64,000 bases of DNA from Bostrychus sinensis (taxonomy: Eukaryota; Chordata; Actinopteri; Gobiiformes; Eleotridae): the NCBI GenBank assembly GCA_020698575.1, contig CM036253.1, positions 3,586,605 through 3,650,604 on the forward strand. The letters are read 5' to 3'. Below the pieces are notes generated by a model. That model saw nothing but the letters and a program-made list of their open reading frames with translations, searched no databases and was not told the origin of the DNA. The position numbers and the translations under genes are program-made. Of this stretch, positions 12,301-21,300 are shown one piece after another. Positions within the stretch are counted from its first letter, which is position 1. Each line of letters begins with the position of its first letter.

Positions 12301-14308
12301 CTCTTACCTGTCTCTTACCTGTCTCTCACCTGCCTTTCACCTGCCTCTCACCTGCCTCTCACCTGCCTCTCACCTGCCTCTCACCTGTCTCTCACCTGCC
12401 TTTCACCTGTCTCTCCTCTGTCTCTCACCTGCCTCTCACCTGTCCCTCTCACCTGTCTCTCACCTGTCCCTCTCACCTGTCTCTCCTCTGTCTCTCACCT
12501 GTCTCTCACCTGTCTCTCACCTGCCTCTCACCTGTCTCTCCTCTGTCTCTCACCTGTCTCTCCTCTGTCTCTCCTCTGTCTCTCCTCTGTCTCTCACCTG
12601 TCTCTCACCTGCCTCTCACCTGCCTCTCACCTGTCTCTCACCTGTCTCTCCTCTGTCTCTCCTCTGTCTCTCCTCTGTCTCTCCTCTGTCTCTCACCTGT
12701 CTCTCACCTGCCTCTCACCTGTCTCTCACCTGCCTCTCACCTGCCTCTCACCTGCCTCTCACCTGTCTCTCACCTGCCTCTCACCTGCCTCTCACCTGCC
12801 TCTCACCTGTCTCTCCTCTGTCTCTCCTCTGTCTCTCACCTGTCTCTCCTCTGTCTCTCCTCTGTCTCTCACCTGCCTCTCACCTGTCTCTCACCTGTCC
12901 CTCTCACCTGTCTCTCACCTGCCTCTCACCTGTCTCTCACCTGTCTCTCACCTGTCTCTCACCTGCCTCTCACCTGTCTCTCACCTGTCTCTCACCTGTC
13001 CCTCTCACCTGTCTCTCACCTGTCTCTCACCTGTCTCTCACCTGTCACTCCTCTGTCTCTCACCTGTCCCTCTCACCTGTCTCTCACCTGTCTCTCACCT
13101 GCCTCTCACCTGCCTCTCACCTGCCTCACCTGTCTCTCCTCTGTCTCTCACCTGCCTCTCACCTGTCTCTCACCTGTCTCTCACCTGTCCCTCTCACCTG
13201 TCTCTCACCTGCCTCTCACCTGTCTCTCACCTGTCTCTCACCTGTCTCTCACCTGTCTCTCACCTGTCCCTCTCACCTGTCTCTCACCTGTCTCTCACCT
13301 GTCCCTCTCACCTGCCTCTCACCTGTCTCTCACCTGTCCCTCTCACCTGCCTCTCACCTGTCTCTCACCTGTCCCTCTCACCTGCCTCTCACCTGTCTCT
13401 CACCTGTCTCTCACCTGTCCCTCTCACCTGTCTCTCACCTGTCCCTCTCACCTGTCTCTCACCTGTCCCTCTCACCTGTCTCTCACCTGTCTCTCTCACC
13501 TGTCCCTCTCACCTGTCTCTCACCTGCCTCTCACCTGTCTCTCACCTGTCTCTCACCTTTCTCTCACCTGTCTCTCACCTGTCTCTCACCTGTCTCTCAC
13601 CTGTCTCTCACCTGTCCCTCTCACTTGTCTCTCACCTGCCTCTCACCTGTCTCTCACCTGTCCCTCTCACCTGTCTCTCACCTGTCTCTCACCTGTCTCT
13701 CACCTGTCCCTCTCACCTGTCTCTCACCTGTCTCTCACCTGTCCCTCTCACTTGTCTCTCACCTGCCTCTCACCTGTCTCTCACCTGTCCCTCTCACCTG
13801 TCTCTCACCTGTCCCTCTCACCTGCCTCTCACCTGTCTCTCACCTGTCTCTCTCACCTGTCCCTCTCACCTGTCTCTCACCTGCCTCTCACCTGTCTCTC
13901 ACCTGTCTCACCTGTCTCTCACCTGTCTCTCACCTGTCCCTCTCACTTGTCTCTCACCTGCCTCTCACCTGTCTCTCACCTGTCCCTCTCACCTGTCTCT
14001 CACCTGTCTCTCACCTGTCTCTCACCTGTCCCTCTCACCTGTCTCTCACCTGTCTCTCACCTGTCCCTCTCACCTGTCTCTCACCTGTCTCTCACCTGTC
14101 TCTCACCTGTCTCTCACCTGTCTCTCACCTGTATGTTGTGTGTCTGTTGTGACCTGTTGACAGTAGTGTGAGTGTGTGAGTGTGTGAGTGTGTGTTTGTA
14201 GTTAAGTGTGTACTTTTGTGTTTAAAGGTGAATGAAGTGAGTCCTGATGAAGAGAAAGAGGAGTGGGACCTCCCTGACCTCCTGACTCCTGACCTTCTGA
14301 CCCCCTGA
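3304..14308 (+). CDS. rdm1: RAD52 motif-containing protein 1, seven coding exons
   Basis: RDM1 is a nuclear nucleic-acid-binding protein with an RRM-like fold and a RAD52-like motif, linked to recombination repair and cisplatin response. Coding exons are 3304-3402, 3637-3807, 6971-7096, 7747-7885, 7963-8061, 8287-8363 and 14228-14308, giving about 263 aa (human is 284). The N-terminus (EFAVPVENNKTVFVW), the RRM core (FSGFGPLYLLKL, GYYSALIKYFSA, PLFQDQPLKV), the RAD52-like stretch (LANHLLGFNGW), ALVQAFSRVLLVLLGNGKV and an acidic tail follow the vertebrate protein in order. Phases agree across all junctions. The exon 2 donor is uncertain: AAG|GTCCTC at 3807 gives the best alignment, while AGG|GTTTCA at 3816 would add three residues; both are weak. 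Introns 2 and 6 are almost entirely minisatellite. The stop codon lies at the start of another array. Confidence 0.93.
3835..6960 (+). repeat. 21-bp minisatellite filling rdm1 intron 2
   Basis: About 148 units around GGTTCTAGTGGGATCTGAC, giving (LVLVGSD)n on + and (SDPTRTK)n on -. From about 5510 on, a GGGATTTGACCCGGT variant dominates, showing block-wise divergence. The unit length is a multiple of three, so long frames stay open; these are not genes. The array stops about 10 bp before the exon 3 acceptor. Confidence 0.97.
7097..7746 (+). other. rdm1 intron 3 with diffuse repeat remnants
   Basis: It contains a poly(A) run (about 7247-7261), a segment with CCTCAGTCCCTACACAGCAG and AATGCATTTTGGGAAAT, which resemble fish non-autonomous DNA transposons, and a short inverted CACTAG/CTAGTG-rich tract near 7670-7700. 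No exon is apparent. Confidence 0.5.
8095..8272 (+). repeat. Minisatellite in rdm1 intron 5
   Basis: Tandem copies of GGTCCAGACTCTGGTCTC/CGGTCCGGACTCA units fill most of the short intron between exons 5 and 6, up to a few bases before the acceptor at 8286. Confidence 0.9.
8369..14133 (+). repeat. 5.8 kb CTCTCACCTGT minisatellite filling rdm1 intron 6
   Basis: It has several hundred units of 11 bp (CTCTCACCTGT) and 13 bp (CCCTCTCACCTGT), with CTCCTCTGT and TCACCTGCCT variants. It begins only a few bases after the exon 6 donor. Composition is strongly strand-asymmetric (C+T on +). Because stop codons are absent in all three + frames, three overlapping frames of 1793-1966 codons appear; none has any protein feature. 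Confidence 0.97.
14165..14198 (+). repeat. (TGTGAGTG)n microsatellite
   Basis: Short TG-rich tandem between the intron 6 array and the last rdm1 exon. Confidence 0.8.
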
Positions 14309-14834
14309 CCCCTGACCCCCTGACCCCCTGACCTCCTGACCCCCGACCCCTGACATCTGACCTCCTGACCCCTGACATCCTGACCCCTGACCTCGACCTC
14401 CTGACCCTGACCCCCGACCCCTGACATCCTGATGCCTGACATCTGACCCCTGACCTCGACCTCCTGACCTCTGACCTCCTGACCTCTGACCTCCTGACCT
14501 CTGACCTCCTGACCCCTGACCTCCTGACCCCTGACCTCCTGAACCCTGACCTCATGACCCCCGACTCCTGATATCCTGACCTCCTGACCCCTGACCTCGA
14601 CCTCCTGACCCGACATCTGACCCCCGACCCCTGACATCCTGATGCCTGACATCTGACCTCCTGACCCCTGACCTCGACCTCCTGACCTCTTACCTCCTGA
14701 CCCTTGACCTCCTGACCCCTGACCTCCTGAACCCTGACCTCATGACCCCCGACTCCTGATATCCTGACCTCCTGACCCCTGACCTCGACCTCCTGACCCG
14801 ACATCTGACCCCCTGACCTCCTGACCCCTGACAT
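14271..14834 (+). repeat. CTCCTGACCCCTGAC minisatellite at rdm1 3' end
   Basis: Irregular 7-15 bp units of CTCCTGACCC/CCTGACCTCGAC, including an internal duplication (about 14390-14640 and 14640-14820). It overlaps the last rdm1 codons and stop and makes up most of the 3'UTR. The - strand frames over it are repeat translation. Confidence 0.92.
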
Positions 14835-14844
14835 GAAAAACATC

Positions 14845-14872
14845 AATAAAAGTGAATTAAAAATATTTTATT
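14845..14872. terminator. Convergent poly(A) signals of rdm1 and synaptogyrin
   Basis: AATAAA on + at 14845-14850 suits rdm1. TTTATT at 14867-14872 is AATAAA on the - strand and suits synaptogyrin. A further + strand AATAAA lies near 14915. Use of these sites is inferred from position and hexamer only. Confidence 0.6.
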
Positions 14873-14943
14873 CATATCAATAATGTTATTATTTATGACA
14901 CAAATACAAAGCAGAAATAAAACATTTCAAAACATTTACTGCA

Positions 14944-16306
14944 CTGTGATTGGTCAGGGCTGAGGGGCGAGGGCTGTGATTGGTCAGGGCTGAGGGGCGA
15001 GGGCTGTGATTGGTCAGGGCTGAGGGGGGAGGGCTGTGATTGGTCAGGGCTGAGGGGCGAGGGCTGTGATTGGTCAGGGCTGAGGGGCGAGGGCTGTGAT
15101 TGGTCAGGGCTGAGGAGGGAGGGCTGTGATTGGTCAGGGCTGAGGAGGGAGGGCTGTGATTGGTCAGGGCTGAGGAGGGCTGTGATTGGTCAGGGCTGAG
15201 GAGGGAGGGCTGTGATTGGTCAGAGCTGAGGAGGGAGGGCTGTGATTGGTCAGGGCTGAGGAGGGAGGGCTGTGATTGGTCAGGGCTGAGGAGGGCTGTG
15301 ATTGGTCAGGGCTGAGGAGGGAGGGCTGTGATTGGTCAGAGCTGAGGAGGGAGGGCTGTGATTGGTCAGAGCTGAGGAGGGAGGGCTGTGATTGGTCAGG
15401 GCTGAGGAGGGCTGTGATTGGTCAGGGCTGAGGAGGGCTGTGATTGGTCAGGGCTGAGGAGGGCTGTGATTGGTCAGGGCTGAGGAGGGAGGGCTGTGAT
15501 TGGTCAGGGCTGAGGAGGGAGGGCTGTGATTGGTCAGGGCTGAGGAGGGAGGGCTGTGATTGGTCAGGGCTGAGGAGGGAGGGCTGTGATTGGTCAGGGC
15601 TGAGGAGGGCTGTGATTGGTCAGGGCTGAGGAGGGAGGGCTGTGATTGGTCAGGGCTGAGGGGGGAGGGCTGTGATTGGTCAGGGCTGAGGAGGGAGGGC
15701 TGTGATTGGTCAGGGCTGAGGGGGGAGGGCTGTGATTGGTCAGGGCTGAGGGGGGAGGGCTGTGATTGGTCAGGGCTGAGGAGGGCTGTGATTGGTCAGG
15801 GCTGAGGAGGGAGGGCTGTGATTGGTCAGGGCTGAGGGGGGAGGGCTGTGATTGGTCAGGGCTGAGGGGGGAGGGCTGTGATTGGTCAGGGCTGAGGAGG
15901 GAGGGCTGTGATTGGTCAGGGCTGAGGAGGGAGGGCTGTGATTGGTCAGGGCTGAGGAGGGCTGTGATTGGTCAGGGCTGAGGAGGGAGGGCTGTGATTG
16001 GTCAGGGCTGAGGAGGGCTGTGATTGGTCAGGGCTGAGGAGGGAGGGCTGTGATTGGTCAGGGCTGAGGAGGGCTGTGATTGGTCAGGGCTGAGGAGGGA
16101 GGGCTGTGATTGGTCAGGGCTGAGGAGGGAGGGCTGTGATTGGTCAGGGCTGAGGAGGGAGGGCTGTGATTGGTCAGGGCTGAGGAGGGCTGTGATTGGT
16201 CAGGGCTGAGGAGGGAGGGCTGTGATTGGTCAGGGCTGAGGAGGGAGGGCTGTGATTGGTCAGGGCTGAGGAGGGAGGGCTGTGATTGGTCAGGGCTGAG
16301 GAGGGC
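14944..16306. repeat. 30/26-bp minisatellite with a CCAAT box in every unit
   Basis: About 47 units of GCTGTGATTGGTCAGGGCTG plus a GAGG tail of variable length. Each has TGATTGGTCAG, an inverted CCAAT box. Early units end in GGGGCGAG, later ones in GGAGGGAG. On the - strand the array starts inside the last synaptogyrin codons and forms most of its predicted 3'UTR. Confidence 0.97.
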
Positions 16307-16967
16307 TGAAGAGTTTGTTGTATTCTTCTTCAAACGAGACGCGCTTCATTTTCTCCAGCGATAGCAGAGTGAGACCTCCCTGTGGACCATAAAACATCAG
16401 TCACACAACAGAACAGAGTGAGACCTCCCTGCGCTGGGACAACACAAAACTGCAGGTTAATTTGTTTGTTTGTTTGTTTGTGTGTGTAAATATTGTGTAA
16501 AGTTACCCAGGTGAAGAGGGAGAAGAAGCTGAACAAGATGGCGGCTCTGGCGGCGGCGGCTCCTTCGTTCAGGGGGTTGTTCTCGAGCGGAGAAACCTGC
16601 CACTGATTGGCCAGAAAACAGAAGCAGACGAACCACAGCAGGCTCCACACGCCTGACAAACATTTTATTATTATTTTTGCTATTATTATGTTTATGTTTT
16701 GTTGACGGAGCAGAGGGCTCACGTCTCACCTGTGACCAGGATGTCGGCCATGACGGTCCTCTTGCGGTCCCGGACTGAGCCGATCTGAGGGAAGTACAGG
16801 TCCAGGCCCAGGAACAGGGAGCTCCAGAGCAGAGCCAGGGCGGCCGTGGCGAGGCCGAAGCGACAGGCGGCAGCGTTCCCGTTAAACACGCAGAACTCGT
16901 CAGGCGAGTCCGGACTGTTCATGTAGCCCTCGTTAGAGATACAGCCCAGGACCACGATGGAGAACAC
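16290..16967 (-). CDS. syngr1: Synaptogyrin, coding exons 2-4
   Basis: Synaptogyrins are four-pass MARVEL-domain proteins of synaptic and transport vesicles. Exon 2 (16967-16730) starts VFSIVVLGCISNEGY after a CTGCAG acceptor, includes EFCVFNGNAAACRFG and LDLYFPQIGSVRDRK, and ends with donor GTGAGA. Exon 3 (16652-16507) encodes SLLWFVCFCFLANQWQV, NPLNEG and ARAAILFSFFSLFTW. Exon 4 (16379-16290) encodes GGLTLLSLEKMKRVSFEEEY to FSPPQP and a stop. Phases fit throughout. NPLNEG and the short SFEEEY tail resemble synaptogyrin-1, short isoform; a syngr3 origin is less likely. No first exon lies upstream on this strand up to the gap. The matching exon (ending RLLSW, phase 0) is at 50336-50425 on the opposite strand; together they give 187 aa. 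Confidence 0.92.
16458..16491. repeat. (TTTG)n microsatellite
   Basis: TTTG tetramers running into TGTGTG inside the short intron between synaptogyrin exons 3 and 4. Confidence 0.85.
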
Positions 16968-17139
16968 CTGCAGACCACACAGGCGAGACATTCAGAAGGA
17001 AAGCCAGGCAACTTTAAAAACAAAGTGGAACAAAAACTAACATCTGGCAACGTGAGGGAGGCACAGCGAGGTCTGAACATCAGGATCACGGGCAGAGACT
17101 GTAAACCTCCTTCACAGAACAACTCAATATCTACTGCAC
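16968..17139 (-). other. Start of synaptogyrin intron upstream of exon 2
   Basis: Begins with the exon 2 acceptor on the - strand. The rest shows no recognisable repeat or coding sequence. Confidence 0.5.
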
Positions 17140-17800
17140 TCTGGGTTTTTTAGGAGTTTTTCCTTAAGAGAAGGAGGGTCTAAGGCAGGGTTCTGCAACC
17201 TTTGGTTTTAGAGCCACATGCGGCTCTTTAGCACTGCTCTTGCAGCTTTTTGGATGTCTGCTTATGTAAAGTTAGAAAAGGAATACTTAAATGACTTTGA
17301 AACAAACTCCATCTGCAGCCCCTTCTCTGTTTAAAATAAGACTTTATCCTTGTTTTCTAGAATATGACACAGCCTTATTGCCACAGTTTTGGAGCCTTTT
17401 TGGCTGCACAGTACACACAGAGACTGATCTGATCACAGAAGTTAATAAAACAGCTCCAAGAAATGGTTACTGGATGTAACTCTGGTTCTCAGAGTGTGCG
17501 TGGCTCCTATATTTCTGCTGGTTAGTGGCCTATTAAAAGATAATCAGTGCAGTGAGTATTTAACACAGTTTTTGTTTATTTACAATATTTAATGACCATC
17601 CATAAGCTATATTTCAGTGATAGGTCCAACGACGCATGTGCATTGAAATTAGTTGTGGCTCTTTATAGATATAAGTTTAGTATTTTTTGGAAACAACTGG
17701 CTCTTTGGATCCAGAAGGTTGCAGACCCCTGGTCTAAGGACAGCAGTGTCCTGGCTCTGTTTAGTTTAGTGTAGTTATTGTTTGTGTTGATTGTGTGGCT
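17140..17800 (+). mobile_element. L2 LINE 3'UTR fragment, split by a hAT insertion
   Basis: 17143-17185 plus 17740-17798 are the reverse complement of the L2 3' region at about 50590-50702: AGGAGTTTTTCCTTAAGAG, then GTTTAGTTTAGTGTAGTTAT. The match is continuous only if the inserted hAT element (17186-17731) and one copy of its target duplication are removed. The insertion site is therefore older than the hAT element. Confidence 0.85.
17186..17731. mobile_element. Non-autonomous hAT element with 8-bp target duplication
   Basis: Termini are CAGGGTTCTGCAACCTTTGG and AAGGTTGCAGACCCCTG, imperfect inverted repeats. They are flanked on both sides by GTCTAAGG (17178-17185 and 17732-17739), the 8-bp duplication expected of hAT transposition. 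Subterminal GAGCCACATGCGGCTCTTTA is also typical. At 546 bp with no transposase frame, it must have been mobilised in trans. Confidence 0.9.
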
Positions 17801-17968
17801 CTGGGACAGTCCCAGCAGGAGGAGGACACTGAGGCTCTGGGACAGTCCCAGCAGGAGGACACTGAGGCTCTGGGACAGTCCCAGCAGGAGGACACTGAGG
17901 CTCTGGGACAGTCCCAGCAGGAGGAGGACACTGAGGCTCTGGGACAGTCCCAGCAGGAGGAGGACGCC
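17797..17968 (+). repeat. 33/36-bp minisatellite
   Basis: Five units starting GCTCTGGGACAGTCCCAGCA and ending GAGGACACTGAG. The unit contains the palindrome GGGACAGTCCC. It runs directly into the LINE reverse-transcriptase remnant. Confidence 0.93.
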
Positions 17969-17969
17969 T

Positions 17970-18352
17970 CCTGTTCACTGAGGGCTCAGTGGAGCTGAAC
18001 ATCTCCAAAACTAAAGAACTGTGCTGTGGTCCCAGGGGAAAGTTTCCTCCTAAACACAGCCCTCAGCGTCCCGGGGCAGCAGTGGAGCAGGGACAGACTT
18101 TTAAATACCTTGAGACTGAAATTGATAATGGTCTGTGTTTAAACATCACACTGACCCTGTATCTGTGAGCACAACAGCGCCTCCGCCTGGTGAGTAATTT
18201 GAGGTCTTTTAATGTCAAGAAAGACATTTTAACAATGGTCTACAAGTCACAAATAGAGTCCATAATCACTTTTAACACATCATGGTTCAACTTTCTGACA
18301 AAGACAAATCCAAACTCTCGTATTGTCCTCCTGTCACTCAGTGCCACCCAGA
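17970..18352 (+). mobile_element. LINE reverse-transcriptase C-terminal remnant (5' half)
   Basis: In + frames the sequence reads VELNISKTKELCCGP, TFKYLETEIDNGL, AQQRLRLVSNLRSF and LTMVYKSQIESIITFN. That is the thumb and C-terminal region of a CR1/Rex-type non-LTR retrotransposon. It carries a stop before AQQRL and small deletions, so it is dead. The frame continues into ATQISQDPSH, where it merges with the 31-bp array. The continuation of this LINE is found in inverted orientation at 60722-60500. Confidence 0.8.
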
Positions 18353-21300
18353 TCAGTCAGGACCCCTCCCACCTGCAGCCAGATCAGTCAGGACCCCTCC
18401 CACCTGCAGCCAGATCAGTCAGGACCCCTCCCACCCGCACCCAGATCAGTCAGGACCCCTCCCACCTGCACCCAGATCAGTCAGGACCCCTCCCACCCGC
18501 ACCCAGATCAGTGAAGACCCCTCCCACCTGCAGCCAGATCAGTCAGGACCCCTCCCACCTGCAGCCAGATCAGTCAGGACCCCTCCCACCTGCACCCAGA
18601 TCAGTCAGGACCCCTCCCACCCGCACCCAGATCAGTGAAGACCCCTCCCACCTGCAGCCAGATCAGTCAGGACCCCTCCCACCTGCAGCCAGATCAGTCA
18701 GGACCCCTCCCACCCGCACCCAGATCAGTCAGGACCCCTCCCACCTGCAACCAGAGCAGTTAGGATCCCTCCCACCCGCACCCAGATCAGTCAGGACCCC
18801 TCCCACCCGCACCCAGATCAGTCAGGACCCCTCCCACCTGCAGCCAGAGCAGTTAGGATCCCTCCCACCCGCACCCAGATCAGTCAGGACCCCTCCCACC
18901 CGCACCCAGATCAGTGAAGACCCCTCCCACCTGCAGCCAGATCAGTCAGGACCCCTCCCACCTGCAGCCAGATCGGTCAAGACCCCTCCCACCCACAGCC
19001 AGATCAGTGAAGACCCCTCCCACCCGCACCCAGATCAGTCAGGACCCCTCCCACCTGCAGCCAGATCAGTCAGGACCCCTCCCACCCGCACCCAGATCAG
19101 TCAGGACCCCTCCCACCTGCAGCCAGATCAGTCAGGACCCCTCCCACCCGCACCCAGATCAGTGAAGACCCCTCCCACCTGCAGCCAGATCAGTCAGGAG
19201 CCCTCCCACCCGCACCCAGATCAGTCAAGACCCCTCCCACCTGCAGCCAGATCAGCCAGGACCCCTCCCACCCGCAGCAAGATCAGCCAGGACCCCTCCC
19301 ACCTGCAGCCAGATCAGTCAGGACCCCTCCCACCCGCACCCAGATCAGTGAAGACCCCTCCCACCTGCAGCCAGACCCCTCCCACCTGCAGCCAGATCAG
19401 TCAGGACCCCTCCCACCTGCAGCCAGATCAGTCAGGACCCCTCCCACCCGCACCCAGATCAGTCAGGACCCCTCCCACCTGCACCCAGATCAGTCAGGAC
19501 CCCTCCCACCCGCACCCAGATCAGTGAAGACCCCTCCCACCTGCAGCCAGATCAGTCAGGACCCCTCCCACCTGCAGCCAGATCAGTCAGGACCCCTCCC
19601 ACCTGCACCCAGATCAGTCAGGACCCCTCCCACCCGCACCCAGATCAGTGAAGACCCCTCCCACCTGCAGCCAGATCAGTCAGGACCCCTCCCACCTGCA
19701 GCCAGATCAGTCAGGACCCCTCCCACCCGCACCCAGATCAGTCAGGACCCCTCCCACCTGCAACCAGAGCAGTTAGGATCCCTCCCACCCGCACCCAGAT
19801 CAGTCAGGACCCCTCCCACCTGCAGCCAGATCAGTCAGGACCCCTCCCACCTGCAGCCAGATCAGTCAGGACCCCTCCCACCTGCAGCCAGATCAGTCAG
19901 GACCCCTCCCACCTGCACCCAGATCAGTCAGGACCCCTCCCACCCGCACCCAGATCAGTGAAGACCCCTCCCACCTGCAGCCAGATCAGTCAGGACCCCT
20001 CCCACCTGCAGCCAGATCAGTCAGGACCCCTCCCACCTGCACCCAGATCAGTCAGGACCCCTCCCACCCGCACCCAGATCAGTGAAGACCCCTCCCACCT
20101 GCAGCCAGATCAGTCAGGACCCCTCCCACCTGCAGCCAGATCAGTCAGGACCCCTCCCACCCGCACCCAGATCAGTCAGGACCCCTCCCACCTGCAACCA
20201 GAGCAGTTAGGATCCCTCCCACCCGCACCCAGATCAGTCAGGACCCCTCCCACCCGCACCCAGATCAGTCAGGACCCCTCCCACCTGCAGCCAGAGCAGT
20301 TAGGATCCCTCCCACCCGCACCCAGATCAGTCAGGACCCCTCCCACCCGCACCCAGATCAGTGAAGACCCCTCCCACCCGCACCCAGATCAGTCAGGACC
20401 CCTCCCACCTGCAGCCAGATCAGTCAGGACCCCTCCCACCCGCACCCAGATCAGTCAGGACCCCTCCCACCTGCAGCCAGATCAGTCAGGACCCCTCCCA
20501 CCCGCACCCAGATCAGTGAAGACCCCTCCCACCTGCAGCCAGATCAGTCAGGAGCCCTCCCACCCGCACCCAGATCAGTCAAGACCCCTCCCACCTGCAG
20601 CCAGATCAGCCAGGACCCCTCCCACCCGCAGCAAGATCAGCCAGGACCCCTCCCACCTGCAGCCAGATCAGTCAGGACCCCTCCCACCCGCACCCAGATC
20701 AGTGAAGACCCCTCCCACCTGCAGCCAGATCAGTCAGGACCCCTCCCACCTGCAGCCAGATCAGTCAAGACCCCTCCCACCTGCAGCCAGATCAGTCAGG
20801 ACCCCTCCCACCTGCACCCAGATCAGTCAGGACCCCTCCCACCCGCACCCAGATCAGTGAAGACCCCTCCCACCTGCAGCCAGATCAGTCAGGACCCCTC
20901 CCACCTGCAGCCAGATCAGTCAGGACCCCTCCCACCCGCACCCAGATCAGTCAGGACCCCTCCCACCTGCAACCAGAGCAGTTAGGATCCCTCCCACCCG
21001 CACCCAGATCAGTCAGGACCCCTCCCACCCGCACCCAGATCAGTCAGGACCCCTCCCACCTGCAGCCAGAGCAGTTAGGATCCCTCCCACCCGCACCCAG
21101 ATCAGTCAGGACCCCTCCCACCCGCACCCAGATCAGTGAAGACCCCTCCCACCTGCAGCCAGATCAGTCAGGACCCCTCCCACCTGCAGCCAGATCGGTC
21201 AAGACCCCTCCCACCCACAGCCAGATCAGTGAAGACCCCTCCCACCCGCACCCAGATCAGTCAGGACCCCTCCCACCTGCAGCCAGATCAGTCAGGACCC

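Noticed and set aside
8271..14171. Overlapping + frames of 1793-1966 codons rich in SHLSLTCLSPV
   Set aside because: They are the 11/13-bp intron array translated in all three frames, with no stop codons in the unit. Only the first 31 codons of one of them overlap real rdm1 exon 6.
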